Origin: Arenimonas soli
GTDB taxonomy: Bacteria; Pseudomonadota; Gammaproteobacteria; Xanthomonadales; Xanthomonadaceae
Direction of reading: 5' to 3'
Assembly (NCBI RefSeq): GCF_014643775.1
Contig: NZ_BMKC01000001.1
Coordinates: forward strand, 682,001 to 746,000
DNA length: 64,000 nt
Positions 61,337 to 64,000 of this stretch are shown here, in pieces. Every line of letters begins with the position of its first letter. The first letter of the stretch is position 1. A program made the translations under genes and the position numbers. Under the pieces are notes generated by a model. The model ran no database searches. It saw only the letters and a list, made by a program, of their open reading frames with translations, and had not been told where the DNA came from.

Positions 61337-63277
61337 ATGCTCCAGACCATTCGCGACAAGTCTTCAGGCTGGATGGCATTCACCATCCTGGGCCTGGTCA
61401 TCATCACGATGGCCTTCTTCGGCGTCGAATCTTATTTCTCCCCGAAAATCGAAACCTACTCGGCCAAGATCGAAGGTCCGGCCAAGTTCTGGATATGGGG
61501 CAAGCAGGTCCGGGAAATCCCCCAGGACCGCTTCCAGCGCCGCTTCGAACAGGCGCGCCAGGCCGAACGCAGCCGGCAGGGCGACGCTTTCGACTCGGCC
61601 AGATTCGAAGCCATCCAAAGCAAGCGCGAAGTGCTCGATCGTTTGATCGACGAAGAAGTGCTGGCGATGGCCGCCGAACGCGACGGCATCACCATCGGCG
61701 AGGCGGAAGTCGCCGCCGAGCTCAAGCAGATGGAAGAATTCCAGGTCAACGGCCAGTACAGCGCCGACCAGTACCGCCTGGGCCTGGCCGCGCGTGGCAT
61801 GACCCACGGCCAGTTCATGGCCACGGTCGCCGCCGACATGGCCAGCCGCACGGTGCCCGGTGAAGTCGCCGCCACGGGCCTGGCCACCGATGCCGAGCTC
61901 GAGGCCTACCTGGTCCTGGCGCGCCAGGAGCGCGACGTCGAATTGATCGACCTGCCGACCCCGGCCGCGCCCGAGGCGCCGACCGACGAAGCGCTCAAGG
62001 CCTGGTACGACAGCCACGGCGACCGGTACACCAAGCCCGAACAGGTCGCGGTGGAATACGTCGAAATCGACGGCGCCACCCTGGAGGTGCCGACCGTGGT
62101 CGACGAGCAGACCCTGCGCCAGCGCTACGACGAACAGCGCCGTCGCTACGTCACCGAGCCGGTTCGCACGGCGGCGCACATCCTGGTTTCCGTGCCGGCC
62201 GACGCCGACGAGGCCGAAGTCGAGGCCGCGCGCGAACGCGCCCAGGCCCTGGCCGACCAGGCCCGCGAACCCGGTGCCGATTTCGCCGCGCTGGCCCGCG
62301 AAAACTCCGATGACGTCGGCTCCAGGGCCGACGGCGGCATGCTCGGCCCGATCGAAGCCGGCGTGTTCGAGGGTCCGTTCCAGGACGCGCTGTTCGGCCT
62401 GGACGAAGTCGGCCAGGTGGCCGACCCAGCGCGCACGCCCGAGGGCTGGCACGTCATCCAGCTCGCCGACCTGGAGCCGGGCAGCGAACGCAGCTTTGAC
62501 GAAGTGCGCGGCGAGATCGAAGCCGAATACCTGGCCACCGAGCGCGACCGCGTCTACAGCGACCTGGGCAACCGCCTGATCGAGCGCATCTACCGCGACC
62601 CCACCGCGCTCGCGCCGGCAGCCAAGGAAGTGGGCCTGGAGGTCAAGCGCACCGGCCTGTTCGCCCGCGATGCCGGCGAAGGCATCGCGGCCATGGCGGA
62701 AGTGCGCCAGGCCGCCTTTGCCGACGCCCAGCGGGTCGACCGCCAGGTCAGCGATGCCGTCGAGATCGGCCCCAACCACCTGGTGGTGCTGCACGTGGTC
62801 GAAGTCGAGCCGGCCGCGCTGATTCCCTTCGAAGAGGTGCGTGAGCAGGTACGCGCCGACCTGGTCGCCGACAGCCTGTCCAAGGCGTCGGAGAAGCAGG
62901 CCCAGGCCCTGCTTGAACGTGCCCGTGCCGGCGAGTCCTTCGCCGACCTGGCCAGCGACGTTGGCCGCACCGTGGCCGAGCTGCCGGCGCTGACCCGCCA
63001 GTCGCCGCTGCCGCCGATGCTGCTTGAAGAGGCCTTCCGCCTGTCGGCGCCTACCGGGGACGCCCCCAGCGTCGGCATGGTGCGCCTGGGCGCCGATCGC
63101 CATGCCCTGGTGCGGGTGACCGCGGTGCGCGAAGGGGAGGTCGGTGAACTCGACGACGCCACCCGCGACGCCCTGCGCCAGCAGCTGGCCCAGGCACGGG
63201 CCGTGGTCGAGGCCGAGGCCTACGTGCGGGCGCTGCGCCGCCAGTACACCGTCACGGTGGCCGAAGACCGGCTCTGA
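61337..63277 (+). CDS. ppiD: periplasmic chaperone/peptidyl-prolyl isomerase PpiD
   Basis: PpiD is an inner-membrane-anchored periplasmic chaperone near the SecYEG exit. The 646-residue protein has a single N-terminal transmembrane helix (WMAFTILGLVIITMAFFGVESYF, about residues 12-34), a SurA_N-like helical domain (about 60-200), and a parvulin domain at about 262-365 (AAHILVSVPADADEAEVEAARERAQ...GGMLGPIEAG...GWHVIQL). A second, degenerate rotamase-like half follows. The length and layout match PpiD. It lies between the tRNA terminator and a bidirectional hairpin shared with fabI. Confidence 0.95.
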   Translation: MLQTIRDKSSGWMAFTILGLVIITMAFFGVESYFSPKIETYSAKIEGPAKFWIWGKQVREIPQDRFQRRFEQARQAERSRQGDAFDSARFEAIQSKREVLDRLIDEEVLAMAAERDGITIGEAEVAAELKQMEEFQVNGQYSADQYRLGLAARGMTHGQFMATVAADMASRTVPGEVAATGLATDAELEAYLVLARQERDVELIDLPTPAAPEAPTDEALKAWYDSHGDRYTKPEQVAVEYVEIDGATLEVPTVVDEQTLRQRYDEQRRRYVTEPVRTAAHILVSVPADADEAEVEAARERAQALADQAREPGADFAALARENSDDVGSRADGGMLGPIEAGVFEGPFQDALFGLDEVGQVADPARTPEGWHVIQLADLEPGSERSFDEVRGEIEAEYLATERDRVYSDLGNRLIERIYRDPTALAPAAKEVGLEVKRTGLFARDAGEGIAAMAEVRQAAFADAQRVDRQVSDAVEIGPNHLVVLHVVEVEPAALIPFEEVREQVRADLVADSLSKASEKQAQALLERARAGESFADLASDVGRTVAELPALTRQSPLPPMLLEEAFRLSAPTGDAPSVGMVRLGADRHALVRVTAVREGEVGELDDATRDALRQQLAQARAVVEAEAYVRALRRQYTVTVAEDRL

Positions 63278-63296
63278 GCCAGGCACGCCGCCCACG

Positions 63297-63326
63297 AAAA
63301 AGGCCCGGGATTTTCCGGGCCTTTTT
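63297..63326. terminator. bidirectional terminator between ppiD and fabI
   Basis: AAAAAGGCCCGG / CCGGGCCTTTTT with a 6-nt loop provides a T-run on both strands, so it can end both convergent genes. Confidence 0.9.
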
Positions 63327-63358
63327 CTTGGTGCCGCCGGACGGTCCCGGTCGCTGGT

Positions 63359-64000
63359 TCAGACCCCTTCGATGCCGGTCATGCCCAGGATGTTGTAACC
63401 CGCGTCCACGTAGGTCACTTCGCCGGTGACGCCCGAGGCCAGGTCCGAGCAAAGGAAGGCGGCGACGTTGCCGACGTCCTCGATCGTGACGCTGCGGCGC
63501 AGCGGGGCGTACTCCTCGACGTGGCCAAGCATCTTGCGGAAGTTGGCGATGCCCGCCGCCGCCAGGGTCTTGATCGGCCCGGCCGAGATCGCGTTCACGC
63601 GGGTGCCCTCGGGGCCCAGGTTCAGGGCCAGGTAGCGCATGTTCGCTTCAAGGCTGGCCTTGGCCACACCCATGACGTTGTAGTTCACCAGCGCGCGCTG
63701 GGCGCCCAGGTAGCTCAGCGTCAGGATGCTGCCGCCGCGGCCCTTCATCATCGGCCGGGCGGCCTTGGCCAGGGCGGCCAGGCTGTAGCTGGAGATGTCG
63801 TGGGCGATGCGGAAGTTCTCGCGGCTCAGGCCCTGCAGGTATTCACCCTCGATGGCCTCGCGCGGCGCGAAGCCGACCGAGTGCACCAGGATGTCCAGGC
63901 CGTCCCAGCGCTTGCCCAGTTCGGCGAAGACGCTGTCGATCTGGGCATCGTCGGCCACGTCCAGCGGCAGCACGATGTCCGAACCGTTTTCGCGCGCGGC
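63359..64000 (-). CDS. fabI: enoyl-ACP reductase FabI (partial, 5' end outside window)
   Basis: FabI performs the NADH-dependent last reduction in each fatty acid elongation cycle and is the triclosan target. The last 213 residues are present; the N-terminal part with the nucleotide-binding glycine motif lies beyond the right edge. The catalytic region [30 protein letters not shown] has both conserved tyrosines and the lysine in a Y-x6-K arrangement. [15 protein letters not shown] and [17 protein letters not shown] follow, as in FabI. The reading frame was extended by hand 27 bases upstream of an in-frame GTG to the window edge (AARENGSDI), confirming that GTG is internal. Confidence 0.95.
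   Translation of the reverse strand, partial: AARENGSDIVLPLDVADDAQIDSVFAELGKRWDGLDILVHSVGFAPREAIEGEYLQGLSRENFRIAHDISSYSLAALAKAARPMMKGRGGSILTLSYLGAQRALVNYNVMGVAKASLEANMRYLALNLGPEGTRVNAISAGPIKTLAAAGIANFRKMLGHVEEYAPLRRSVTIEDVGNVAAFLCSDLASGVTGEVTYVDAGYNILGMTGIEGV

Overview
The window is a gene-dense, GC-rich chromosomal segment of a gammaproteobacterium, most likely of the Xanthomonadaceae/Lysobacteraceae (Xanthomonas, Lysobacter, Luteimonas, Arenimonas group). Three points support this: the lexA-imuA-imuB-dnaE2 cassette alongside a second lexA next to recA-recX-alaS-csrA-tRNA-Ser; a perfect 19-bp TTAGTAGTATTACTACTAA palindrome of the Xanthomonas LexA type; and the orders rplU-rpmA-obgE // rpsT // murJ-ribF-ileS-lspA-ispH and tig-clpP-clpX-lon-hupB-tRNAs-ppiD-fabI. 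The assignment rests on gene content and order only; there is no rRNA to confirm it.

Layout. 1-9.2 kb: a broken-off rnf operon (rnfD at the edge, rnfC) behind an enoyl-CoA hydratase, then an FKBP isomerase, a DUF1289/Nudix/sulfurtransferase operon, a lipoprotein with an enoyl-CoA isomerase and a DUF4139 protein, a copper chaperone and a thioesterase. 9.2-21.6 kb: uvrA, ribosomal protein genes rplU, rpmA and rpsT, obgE, then murJ-ribF-ileS-lspA-ispH in near-overlapping order. 21.6-23.9 kb: an AT-richer three-gene module (J-domain protein, multi-pass membrane protein, DUF2167 protein) bounded by ispH and a 150-bp near-identical copy of the ispH 3' end. 24-29.2 kb: osmC, tRNA-Thr, FkbM methyltransferase, a glutaredoxin-MauE fusion, an SRAP protein and an AT-richer protease/membrane-protein pair. 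29.2-36.5 kb: the mutasome cassette and radA. 36.5-37 kb: a noncoding strip with two REP-like hairpins and two copies of a roughly 110-bp palindromic element. 37-47.4 kb: a CcsA-like protein divergent from ffh, the rpsP-rimM-trmD-rplS operon, an esterase, Hsp15, an Lrp regulator divergent from a transsulfuration-type PLP enzyme, and mutS. 47.4-53.5 kb: pncC, lexA2, recA, recX, alaS, csrA. 53.5-61.3 kb: nine tRNAs around tig-clpPX-lon-hupB. 61.3-64 kb: ppiD and a partial fabI.

How they work together. DNA repair and the SOS response dominate: UvrA, MutS, RadA, RecA/RecX, two LexA paralogs and the ImuA-ImuB-DnaE2 translesion system, plus an SRAP protein for abasic-site protection. A second theme is protein biogenesis and quality control (trigger factor, ClpXP, Lon, PpiD, FKBP, Ffh, LspA). 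Several genes (ribF, the copper chaperone, lexA1, lexA2, SRAP) carry a -10-like hexamer 6-8 nt before the start codon and no ribosome binding site, which suggests leaderless transcripts.

The items most deserving a second look are the ispH-3'-end duplication flanking the J-domain/membrane/DUF2167 module, the palindromic element pair after radA, and the recurrent leaderless-promoter geometry, in which two SOS repressor genes carry dyads on the start codon.
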